Part shown: positions 22,155 to 32,954 of the stretch, one piece after another
Layout of the letters: each line of letters begins with the position of its first letter
How positions within the stretch are numbered: the stretch's first letter is position 1
Program-made: the position numbers and the translations under genes
Assembly: GCA_002221725.1 (NCBI GenBank)
Contig: NJFT01000008.1
Coordinates: 336,785 to 400,784, forward strand
Reading direction: 5' to 3'
DNA: 64,000 bases
DNA from: Scedosporium boydii
Taxonomy: Eukaryota > Ascomycota > Sordariomycetes > Microascales > Microascaceae
Notes under the pieces: model-generated
Databases searched by the model: none
Told to the model about the DNA's origin: nothing
Seen by the model: the letters and a program-made list of their open reading frames with translations, nothing else

Positions 22155-23439
22155 GCTCCGTATTTCGCGCATTGGGACCAGCGATGTGCCACCTGCGTTC
22201 CTTTCTCTTTGTTACTAGGGAGGGGAGAAAAATTGGCGATGTTTCATATTTCGGGGCTTGACGCATGCCCATTAGCATGGCCCGTCAGTGTTGACTAGCA
22301 GGTCGTTTACATCTATCACTACAAACCATCATGAGGATATGGTTCCTGTGAAGCTAGCCGTTTATGGCCGGATCTGGTTAGCAGAGTCTAGATCAATGAA
22401 AAGTTTTAAGTTTGGGCAGTCCATCTGTGCATTCGTAGCCTCAAAGAGCGACCGCAAGTGCTGATGCTTCCAGGAGAACTTTAGAAGTATGGCGTTCTTA
22501 GCATGCCTGAAACAGCTATGCCCGAGTCGAGTTGAAATTTCGACATGTATGTGTTCCTATTGCCCGACATCCGGTACACGACTAGACGTTGCTTCGGACA
22601 TCTTGAAGCAATATGCTTGTAGCGTGAACCAGCGGTCGAGTATTCAACGAAACGGCGCCACGGAGGCATCCTCATGCAGAGCAGCTTTGCGCTGCTCAAC
22701 CCCAGACTAAGGAGAATCAAGCGATGAGCAGATATACCTAGTATTTATTTGTGTCGGCGGTTGATCATCTGTCCAGGCACGATCGTGGTTCTTCGTTGGA
22801 TCGACGTTGAACGGACGGAGCTGAGCGAGCTTCACCCTGAATGATTCATCTTCAGCAAGTACTTTGCAGAAAGGCCGCATGACACACCCCAATCCATGTT
22901 GACGACGCTAAAAGAGTGAGGCTTTACGAGGTCCAAAGATTCACCCTCCCTATTCCTATTTTAGACGGGCTCATCGACATGCCAAGGCAGTTTGGGGCGA
23001 GGGAAGGATTAAAATGACAACAGGGACGGATCGGATTGAAGTGGTATCGAAAGGAACAACATAAAAATAGGGAGTGCTATTTACAGTACCCCCAAGAAAA
23101 AGAACAATTCCCGAAGACACAATTTGAAATAGATACAAAGATATTCGAGTCATACACATCTAGGAAATAGAATCAATAGAAGAAAAGAAAGACAAGACTT
23201 CGATCCACCCATTATCATGTCTATAAGGTAGACAGGCATTTGCCCTTCCTCCGCAAAAACGCCGCCCCCGGTTCCAAAATTAGATCGTCATCAACACGCG
23301 ACGCGAGGTATGCGAGTGCCGTTGTACGTGTGCGAAGAAAAGTATCGTGAAAATCATGGGTATAAATGATGAGATGCCGTCGAACGACTGGTAGTTCAAA
23401 AGATTAAATAGAAGAAGAGAAATTGTCTCCGCCCATGCT
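22155..23439. other. Intergenic region between convergent genes
   Basis: 1.3 kb between the 3' end of the zinc-knuckle gene and the 3' end of the 1282-aa protein gene. Only short, unrecognised frames; no repeat or RNA gene seen. Confidence 0.5.
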
Positions 23440-26400
23440 TCACCTGCCGGAGGCATATCGGGGCCCACCAGCGGAGGGCGGCCCAGAGCTTCGCAGGAAG
23501 GCAGCTAGATCTGAAGTAGCCGAGCTGGAATGAGTAGAGACAGCCTCTCGTGGCTCAAACCTCTTCCGTGGCACCCTAACGGCTCCTGGAGAAGACGAGG
23601 TCTTCGCCGCGCTCGAATCGACGGGCCCGTACTTGTCGTATCCACTTGGCATGCTGACCTGGATAGGTATGTACCCCTTGCCGCCGCTGGTACTGTTTGT
23701 CCGCGGCAGCGGCGGAAGTGCGCTAGAGTTGTTGGCCGCATGATGGTTGTTACTGTGGCTGCTGCTACTGCGTGTGAATCGACCCATGAGGTTGCTCGTG
23801 CTCGATTTCTTCTTGGGCTTGGCTAGCTTAGTCTGGACTGGTGGTGGGATATTCTGTACCGGCTCTGGAGGTGGTTCGTAGTTGAGGAGGAATTCGGCCA
23901 AGCTCTCCTCTCTCTTTGCCGGTCTAGCAGGCTGGGCAAAAACTTGATCATCTTCTTCATCACTAAAGTCAATAGCATAAGGATCGCGAACTCTGCGGGT
24001 CTTTCGCTTCGGAATCGGCATCGAATCCTCCTCATCGAAGGATGAGGTCTGATACGAGGGCTTGCTCTTCAGCAGAGCGCTCTGAGAGTTGATAGAAGAG
24101 TGCATCGAGGGTGCCATATCCGTGATGCCCGTAGACGCTTGGCTATATCGAATGTTAGGAAGTGTGGCATCGACGGCCTTGCCACCAACCGCCCCCGACA
24201 TCTGATCAGAATCCATTGTTGTTCGGAACGGCGCGACTGCACGCGGGATTCGGTGATCGCCTGGTCCACTGGGGCCCCTGCGAATAAAGTCAATAAGATC
24301 GGAATTATCTTCTCGCGTATCTGCGGTAGCATCCCGAGCCAGGAGTCGCGGACGGTTTCTCGTGCTCGTTGTTGAGGGCCGACGGGTGTCGATACTATTC
24401 TTCGCCGAGGTAACGGATCCGGCCGCAGGTCGAACCGGAACCGGGCCGTTATCACCTCCGATCGGGCCTGTGGAACGAATGAAATCGGCGAATTCAGCCA
24501 TGGATTCGCGAGGGATTCGGGCCTCGCGGGCTTGCGCATTTGAACCGCGAGATGAAACCAGTCCCAATGCGGGCGCGCGTGGAACGGGCCCGGATAGTTT
24601 AGGTGCACTTCCATTAGTAGGATAGGACGAGGCGGCATTCGAGCGGCTGACTTCGGTCGACACGCCGCCGACTCTCTTTGCTGATCCCGAGTTGCTCGAC
24701 GAGCGAGAGCGGTTAGTGTTAATGCGCTTAACATCATCGCTCCTCCTAGACTTGGATGCTAGTACAGGGCTGCTGTGCAAAGACGAGGACTGCAAGAGGT
24801 TAGTAATTGTTTTGGTTTGGGTGGGACGAGTGGACATCTATCCTTACATCAATATCGCGCACGCCTTCAGGTGTCAAGGTGTATTGAATCGTCTCATCAC
24901 TATGGATAAGTTGTTCAAAGTTACGCGCAACATCCTCAGGTCGAGCACTGCCGCTCTCCTCCGATGTCCGTACCGGCTTTAGCTTGCTGGTACCAGAGGA
25001 GACGGAGGAGCCTGACGTATGAATTTGCCGTGGTGCAATGTTCGATGTGGCGAGCGGTGGCAGATCGCTCGTATCCGGCCTTGTAGTGGGTCGTTCCACC
25101 GATACCATTCCAATGCTCGCAGGTGCGGCGGGTGACTTAGCGATCGGCACGTTGCGGTCTTGGCTTTGGAGAGGATAGCTACGGTTAGGCACCGGTTCCT
25201 TATAGGGCACTTCCGGAGAAGCGGTTTGGATGAATCGACCGTCGGAATTGGATGTACCGATAATTGTAACCTTAGTACCGGAATGCGGCTGCTCCTGAGT
25301 GGGAGATGGGACCTTGGGATGCCGTTTCGACGATCCAAATATGGCGGGTGAGTGCTTAACCTCCGTCGTCTCCTCGGCTTGAGCAAGGTCGGCAGCAGAC
25401 CTCGGCGTAGACTCGGCAGGGATCGACAAGGCATCATGATACTCCTCTGCTTCGTCAATTGACGAGTTGAAAAAAGTACGGCCGGCTCGGTTAGATCGCT
25501 CGACAGCAGACCTAGACATAGGGCTAGCAATTGGGGACCGGAAGATGGTCTCCACCGCCTGAGGCCTGTCCTGCTGATTGGGGTAGTTGTTGGTTGGTGG
25601 GTATTGTTCTGCTACCTCCGCCTCGATGGGCGACCTCGTTACAGGGCTCTTGGGCCCGGCGACTTCGATCAAACGGGGTGAAGACATGCTAGTTGGCCGG
25701 GTCGCCTGGCGACTAGAGCTTCTCGAATGTGCCGCATCAGACCCGGAGAGCGAAGGTGAAATAGAAATTCTCGACGAGGTGAGAATCTCGAAATCGCCAG
25801 CTTCATCATTGCGGCCCTGGATCTCGGGTACGGAGCTTGTCTCAGTGGCAGAGTATTCTCCCGTCTCTTGCTGGTATACGTCGCTGACCTGGCTTGTGGG
25901 GCTCGCAGTTTCGAGTCCTGTTTCAGGCTCGTCAGCGTCCTCGGCCAGGTTCGCCGTAATGTCGACGGTTCCTAGATCCAGGTCCAAGGCGAGCCTACGG
26001 CGTCTCGCCCACAGGGCAACAGAAGGGAGATTAGGGTTGGAATTGGACCTCTTGAGGGGCTCAGCAACGGGCATATCAACGTAGAAATTATCCGAGATCG
26101 CGAGACCGATTGGGATACGATACGGCATCGAAATCATGCTAACTGGTCTCTTCGTCACGACTTCATTGTCGTATCCGGCCTCGTCTTCGTCTTCATCATC
26201 ACTGTAGACTGCCAGCCCTGGTACTTCAATCTCATCGATATCGCGTTCGGTGATCGGAAGCGGAATAGAGGGAGCGAGAATCTCGGGGTCAAGTTCTTGT
26301 TCAGGAGGTGCCTTGTCCGTCTCATCGGTCTCGGCCTCATCTGGACCCATCTCTGGCACTGGCTGTTCAATGGGAACGGTGCTGCTTTGCCTGAAATGGG

Positions 26401-27346
26401 AGCTTCGCATCGAACCCCTGGAAAAAGGCCGCGACTCGAAAGTAGGGGACCGTATCCTCTTTTTCCAACCACGCCAGAGCCGACCCAAAGTCCTGTCAAG
26501 CGCTACCCGATCCATGTCAAGATCGTCGACGACGACGCGGTCTACGATGTCGTTGACATCTCTTGCTCCATCCTTGAGCTCCTTCTCGAGGCGGGCTTGG
26601 AGTCGGTGATAGGCGCCTTGGCCAGCAACGACCAGGGCCTGCTCTCCCATATATTCTAGAATAGATGTCAGGAAAATGGCGACTGCTGGGGAAATAACAT
26701 CGTCGGGCTGTTCGTCGCTGCCAATTTCGAGTCCTTCTTGCTCCATGAAATAATCTTCATCCTCCTCTTCCAAGTCTCCCAGAGACGAGTATACCATGCA
26801 CCGCAGTCGAGTTCGCTTCCAAACCAGCTCAAGATCCCAGTCGCGGGAGGCCTCGGAACCATGAGGCAGGAGAAGCTCATCTTCGTCGCCACCTCCAAGA
26901 TATTCACGGAGTTCCTCGTCGGCCTGGTTGATGGCGTCCTTGGCGAGTTTAGGCTTTAGTACTTCGGTAACCGCAGGTCGCAGGGAGTTTAGAGCCGTAG
27001 AGCGGGAAACAGAAAGAATGTTGAACAGTAGTTGATCAAGGAAATTGTTAACAAGCTGCAACGCTGTGAGGGTGACCAGCGCTGTCTCTCTGGGCATTTC
27101 GATTCCATGGTCATCGTACCACTTCTCAGCGTGCGCATCATGATCATTTGTGACAATCTGCGAGGCTGCCGAGGCAGCGATGAAAGCCGCTTCGGGCGAG
27201 ACGGAGAGAGGTGGAGACATTAGACCGGAAGCAAACAGAGACGGTCTGTCACTGGATATGCTGTGAGTTCTGGACCTCGTGGAGCGCGGAGGCGTGGTCA
27301 CGCCTGACGTTGGTCGCGACATCGTTGAGTCGTGTACCGAGCTCAT
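23440..27346 (-). CDS. 1282-aa largely disordered protein with histone-fold-like N-terminal region
   Basis: Two exons, 24848-27346 and 23440-24789, joined by a 58-nt intron with GTAAGG donor, TTACTAACC branch point and GCAG acceptor; the phase is exact. The N-terminal ~300 residues are the only folded-looking part. Residues 86-150 are helical (TALVTLTALQLVNNFLDQLL). After an acidic stretch, residues 219-245 (SPAVAIFLTSILEYMGEQAL and on) closely resemble histone H2A helix 2, with a following helix at about 263-292. The rest is Ser/Thr/Pro-rich, charged and low-complexity, with several acidic runs, and the last 360 residues carry four copies of an LxxFlRxxGP-like motif. Related proteins are common in filamentous ascomycetes, sometimes under the misleading name Flo11, but I know of no established function. 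The histone-fold reading is inference. Confidence 0.82.
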
Positions 27347-30300
27347 CGCGGTTTATGACGGAAGGGAGGATTATATAGGCCCCCACTAGAGGGGTCCTGG
27401 GTAGAATTAACGGATTCACCTGCGAGGATGTCGGTTCGCGTCGCTCAAGGTCAAGGTATGGTTTTGGTCGCCCAAGTCCGAGTCGATCGCCGGATAAGTT
27501 CGGAAGGCTCAAGTCGATTTCCGAACCACAATGTCGACGAAAGTTGGCAAGAGGGACGCCACCGGTTAAGGGCTCATTAGAGGCAAGAAAAGGCCCGGCA
27601 CTAAGAAGCAACACGACAAGACTGCCAGGCAAATTAATCAGTATTTAGAAGGCGTCAAAAGAGACTGAAACTAGAACTCCAGAAGTGCACGGAAGGCGTT
27701 GCCTTTTGTGTGATCCACTTGGTCGTGCAAACAGATTCATGCGCCGGACGAACCGAAGGGCACATCTCACGAAGTCGGTACTACCTCCTTCGGAAAAGCC
27801 ATCAATTGAGGTCGTCGGAATATAGGCTGGTTGCAGGTCGACGCAGGCGCAGATCCAATGAGTAGACCAGCGCGCAGCTCGGTATGCAAATCATGAAAGG
27901 GAAACTGGGACGGCAGCGAGGGCGGGATATCAGGGGTTGGCAAGAAACTATATTGGGGTTTCAGAGCGGAAATATCCAAACGCGGTCGTCGAGGCGGGAC
28001 GTGAGCGACCACGGGAGTTATTTTCGTCCAAATGCTGCGTGAGACTATCACGTCTTCACCTCCAGTCGAAAGTACTCACGTAGGGGCAGCGATGAATCAA
28101 GCAGGCACATGCACATACCTCGCGAGGGTTGGAACACTGATCTCGCTGCCAGCTTCGAAGAGGAAAAGCAAGCAGGGACGAAACAAGCACGGCGAGTCGA
28201 GCAAAAAGCAGGTAGGGAGAGAGGAAGATTCAAGAAAGGAGATGACCGACTGGAGGTGCCGGTGCTTGACCAGATAATACAACGCGAAGTGGTAGTGCAA
28301 GGCAAGAATGCTCAGCAGATGAACTTGGACTAGGACAAAGGGATCAAGTGGGTACGAAGTGCGACTTTGACTTGGAAGTACCCCGTCGTAACGATGGTTT
28401 GGCTCGTTTGGAGGTTGGTGGATGTTAATTGGCGGCAGGAGATCAAATGTACATCAAATACCTTTGTACACTACGAGGTATACCAGTACCTGGGAAAGGG
28501 GTGAGAAACCGCCGAGAAGTTGAGATCGAAGGTCCATCGAATTCGTAGACATGAGGTACTAACAGGGGCAAATAAAGTACTTTTTAGGGTTCCTCTTTCG
28601 GTATTTGGCCCAAAAGCCTCCCTTCAGGTACCTGTTTCAACATTCACAGTAACATCTGTAGTACATCTTAGGACGAGGCACAGCGCACCTCCCCAATGGT
28701 ACACCATACAAGGATACCGCACGAACCCGGGCAGAGTAGCATTCGCACCGTTGCACCTGCTTCCATGACTTCCAATATTGCTGCAAAGAATACAGGGGCT
28801 ATTTGGACAATGGCAATGGTGGTGTGTGGTCAACCTCCCTCAACTCGCCTTCTCCTACTCCATACTTCGTACATAGAACACCATGAGTACGAAGTACCTC
28901 GGTACTTCATCTAGCATCCTGCCCCTGTTCGGGCCAAAGTCTCAGGTCCAGTTATCTCCCTTCCAGCAACACCTAGTACCTGCAGAGTTGAAAGGGGATT
29001 GATGCCTCCACGAGGAAGAACGCAAGAGCCTGGCAAAAGGAAGGGTCGTTGAACATGTACGAAGTACTTGTGTCAGTACGAAGTAAAGCAAGACACCTGA
29101 GATGCTCAGGTGCGTCTGCGGAGGGTGGGTGGTCGGCAGGAGATGGATTTGTTTGATTGAAAACAGATCGAATCCAGGGCAAAAAACAATATTCGGCTTT
29201 CGCTCAGCTTAGCACTTCCAACAGCACGGGAAAGTTCCAACACTCTAATGGCATAAGGAACGAAGATTCGCTGCCTCCGCAATGAGAGCACCCGTTTGCG
29301 AAGAACGATTGTCGATGGATTGAGTTATCACCACAGCGATTCCCAACTGGGCAGCCTCAATGTATTAAGGAGACGAAGGCACCCACCCGCGCCGTTGAGA
29401 GTTTTCATACGAGCAGTTCTCAGAGGCCACGAAGAAACCCCTTTCAGGTTATTCAAGGCCGTTGTCGTCAGGTACTCGCCCCACCCATCTCGTTCATGAC
29501 TCGAACCCCATCGCCATCGCCGCAATTCGATGAGAAGCAAGTGAATTCCATCCCGTGAGCTGGCATTCGGTACTTTGGGCGAACCAGTATTCCGGGCCAT
29601 TGATGAGTAGTGTACTTCGTAGAGTGAGTCTCCTACCGAACGCCTGGCGAAGGAACATGAGGTTTTTTATTGATGGATCCATTCTCGTACTTTGTATGGC
29701 GTGCCCTGTGAAGCCCGTCCGCGAAGCTCGCCCACACCCCCCACTCTCGACTGACTTGCCCATTCTGCGCCCCTACAATTGCGAAGTATTAAGCAGGTCC
29801 CCGTGCTCTGGTAACCAGTGGAGCGATGTAAAGCAAGCCGGGCCATGCGAGGACGTAGGAGCTAGATCAAAAATGCAGTTTGTCCTACTTCGTATACATT
29901 TGATGAGCAACAAACACCATCATCAACGCCCATTTCCCAAGCTCTATCCAGCACTTCGGGCGTACGACAAGGAGCATTGTTCAAACCGAGCCTGCCGAGG
30001 CTAGAGAAGAGAGGGGCAGGTCTCGTTGAAAACGGCTCTGGAACGAGACAAATCCATGCTTCTTGCGCATTAAAGGGAGGAGGTCTGCAAGGGTTACCAG
30101 GGGGTGAGATGTCAACCTGGATCTGGAAGGAGTCGTCACTCACCAGACAGAGCAACAGAGACAGAGAGACTGCCCCGCTTCTTCTTCCGGTTCTCTGTCC
30201 CGACTCGCAGAGCGGCAGCAGGGGAAGAAGAAGACCCACAGAAACATGGGTAGGAGGACGCGGGAAAAGACACCTGGAAGACGGGAGGGAAAGAGTCTGT

Positions 30301-32395
30301 GGAGCATCTCTCCAAGAAATCCTTCGAACCTGGGTTCTTAGTGGCATCTGTTTCATCCTGCGTGTTTCGACAGCAGTTTTAATCATTGCATAATAATAAT
30401 ATCTCCAACCGAGTATAGCACCGTCACTTATTACAACCTCGTTTCAACGGCAGCCGGACCATGGTTCGTACATACTTAGTAGTACGAAGTAGAGTTCACT
30501 GCACGTTGCTCTCTTCCGGCTCTTAGTATTTTCTAAATTCAAATACCTCGGACTGTGGCTTTACGAGTATTGAGGAAGGTACATACACTTTTACTTTACA
30601 AGTACGAAGTAGGTAATAATACTGACTACTTTGGTCGACGAGGCTTGGGGTTGTCTGATCAGAGACGGACTATGAAGTAGTGTGGGATGTGCGGAGGTCA
30701 CTTCCTTCTGGTATAACCATTGACATTGATCGATGTCACTCACCAAGTCTCGATATGTCCGATTTGGGTACAATTAGGGAATTGGGGGACCGCCCGATAT
30801 TGACTGTGTGGCTGACCAGAAGATTGGCAGGCTTTTACGAAGTAATGACTTAGTAAACCAAGAGTGTACTTCGTACGAGTAGGAAGTCCAGGACGGCAAT
30901 GGGGAACAAGGGACAAGAGAAACGACAAGGAGAGGCAAACATCTCTATAACCTACGAAGGAGGTGAGGATCAATATCGTCTATGGGGGTAGGGAAAAAAA
31001 AAAATGCGACAAGCCTTCCTGCAGGAGGTTCTGTGTCACCAGGAACCATCTCAACGCTGGACACTAATTAAGTGCGAGCACCAAAAATTCATCTTCTCAG
31101 CCGAAGCGGGCTGTACATGTACCCCAAGAGAAGATTTACCTCATGGAAGATGATTCTCTCGTCCTTAGTCGGTCTGCCCGTGAAGTTGTGGAGGTACCAA
31201 CGGATGATATTGGACGACAGAGCCCGAGCTCTCCTTTCAGTCCGAGCGCAGTCCGTGTTCAAGATAAAGTACATACATACTTCGTCCAGAACTAGATTAA
31301 TTGGCGACTTCAGGTGGTGTCGTGAACGAAGGTGGTGAAATGGTAATACCCAGAGAAGTGTCTCTCCACACAGACGCACCCCAGCCATGCACGAGGTTAA
31401 ACTCTGGTCCTGGTAAGTTTACATTCAAAAGTACACGACACTAGTGTACACTACGAAGTACACAGGTATGAAGGACACTATTCCCAACGAGGTAAGAGTG
31501 GATTAACCCAGGTCTGTCCTCCTGAATTGGAATTCTGAGAGCATTGCCGGCTCCGAATCATCAGGCAACTTGCCATGGACTCGTGGAGATTTCATTTTAA
31601 AAAAGAGAAGCTAGCCACAGACGCCACTCCACTATCACCGTCACCGTCACCGCCGGTTATCGACAGCCCGAAGGTACTTCGCGCAGAGGTCGGCAACTCA
31701 TGCCTCAATATTTTGCTGCGGCTGAAGAGAGGCAGACATGGCATACTTCGTACAGGGTGACGGACATACACTAACTACTTCGTAGACGCCGTTGCTTGTT
31801 TTTTCATTGATTGATGTTTCTCATCTTTGCTTCCTCTGATTCCTAGCGCAGACCAAATAGTCACACAACTCCTCCATTACTAAGTTTACTTGCAGTGCCC
31901 ATGTAGCCTTGCTTTTTTTTCTTCAGACTTTTGTAGTTCGTGCCATGACAGGACTAGGCGAAACAGCATTTTAGGAAGGTCCCACCAAATCTGAGATTCT
32001 AGAAGGCAGATTCGGGAAAAATGCCCGAATAAACAAACACCTGTGCCTTTCCGTTCCTCGTCCTTCGTAAACTTTTTGATGCGCAACCCGGGCAGTACGG
32101 AGAGAAATTATCGGCATGTCCATGAACATCACCCCCAGCTCATTGTCTGACAACGTTTAATGGCCGGATGATGGTGGAGGTTGGATATCCCCATGGTCAG
32201 GCCAGGTCTAGCCAGGTCTATCCAGGTTCCCCGTTTGCCGCGGCATTATCCCGCCATCCTCGAAACCTGTCCGAAGTGAAGCGGAAGATAATATCATCTC
32301 TCAACATCAAGCATCTTACAAGGGTGAGAGGTGAGAGCCGAGCATCCCCATTACTAGTGTCGATCGTGCCCAGGGAGCCTGGCAGCCGATCACCA

Positions 32396-32409
32396 ACTTC
32401 GTACGAAGT
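32396..32409. repeat. 14-bp perfect palindrome built from the 9-mer
   Basis: ACTTCGTACGAAGT, a perfect palindrome formed by two overlapping, oppositely oriented copies of the TACGAAGTA-type motif sharing the central TA. Confidence 0.85.
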
Positions 32410-32938
32410 ATGGTCCGAGACCCTTGCGATCAGCCTGTCCACGGTTCCCAACAACACCCTGATCTTGCACCGTGCTTCGCCCATCTTTTCTTCCCGTTTA
32501 AACCCACGAAGTAGGGATCGACCAGGCCGGAGGATTCGCCCGGGCTTGTGATATGCCGATCGGGTCCCAGCAAGGCCATCTTAGGAAATTTTCAATCTTT
32601 TTTGCCTAATTGCAACTTTGTCTCATCCGAACCTCCATCCTCACGGATCCAGTTTCATTCCAAACATCCACCCCTGGAATTTGTTAAATTCGTCAACTTC
32701 TCCTTTTGGTCCTCTCCCCGATATCCATGTCGTCTCTTTATTGGGGGCATCGCCGGCCGGTGCGTTTCCGGTGGCTTGAAGCTGATCTTCGCGGCTAGCT
32801 GGATAGCCCCCTGTCACGGTCGGGAGTTGCGCCGAAAAAGCCTCTCTCATTTTCTTGGGGCTGGGCCTTTTCTTTTTGGACGCCTTTCCCTCTCTGGATT
32901 TAATGTACGCACTCCAGACTGCGTAATACGCATATCAT

Positions 32939-32954
32939 TACGAAGTACTTCGTA
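32939..32954. repeat. 16-bp perfect palindrome built from the 9-mer
   Basis: TACGAAGTACTTCGTA, two complete copies of the motif in head-to-head orientation overlapping by two bases. Confidence 0.9.

Noticed and set aside
29862..30386. 174-codon - strand frame in the gene-free region
   Set aside because: No domains, atypical composition, and it contains part of the motif field.
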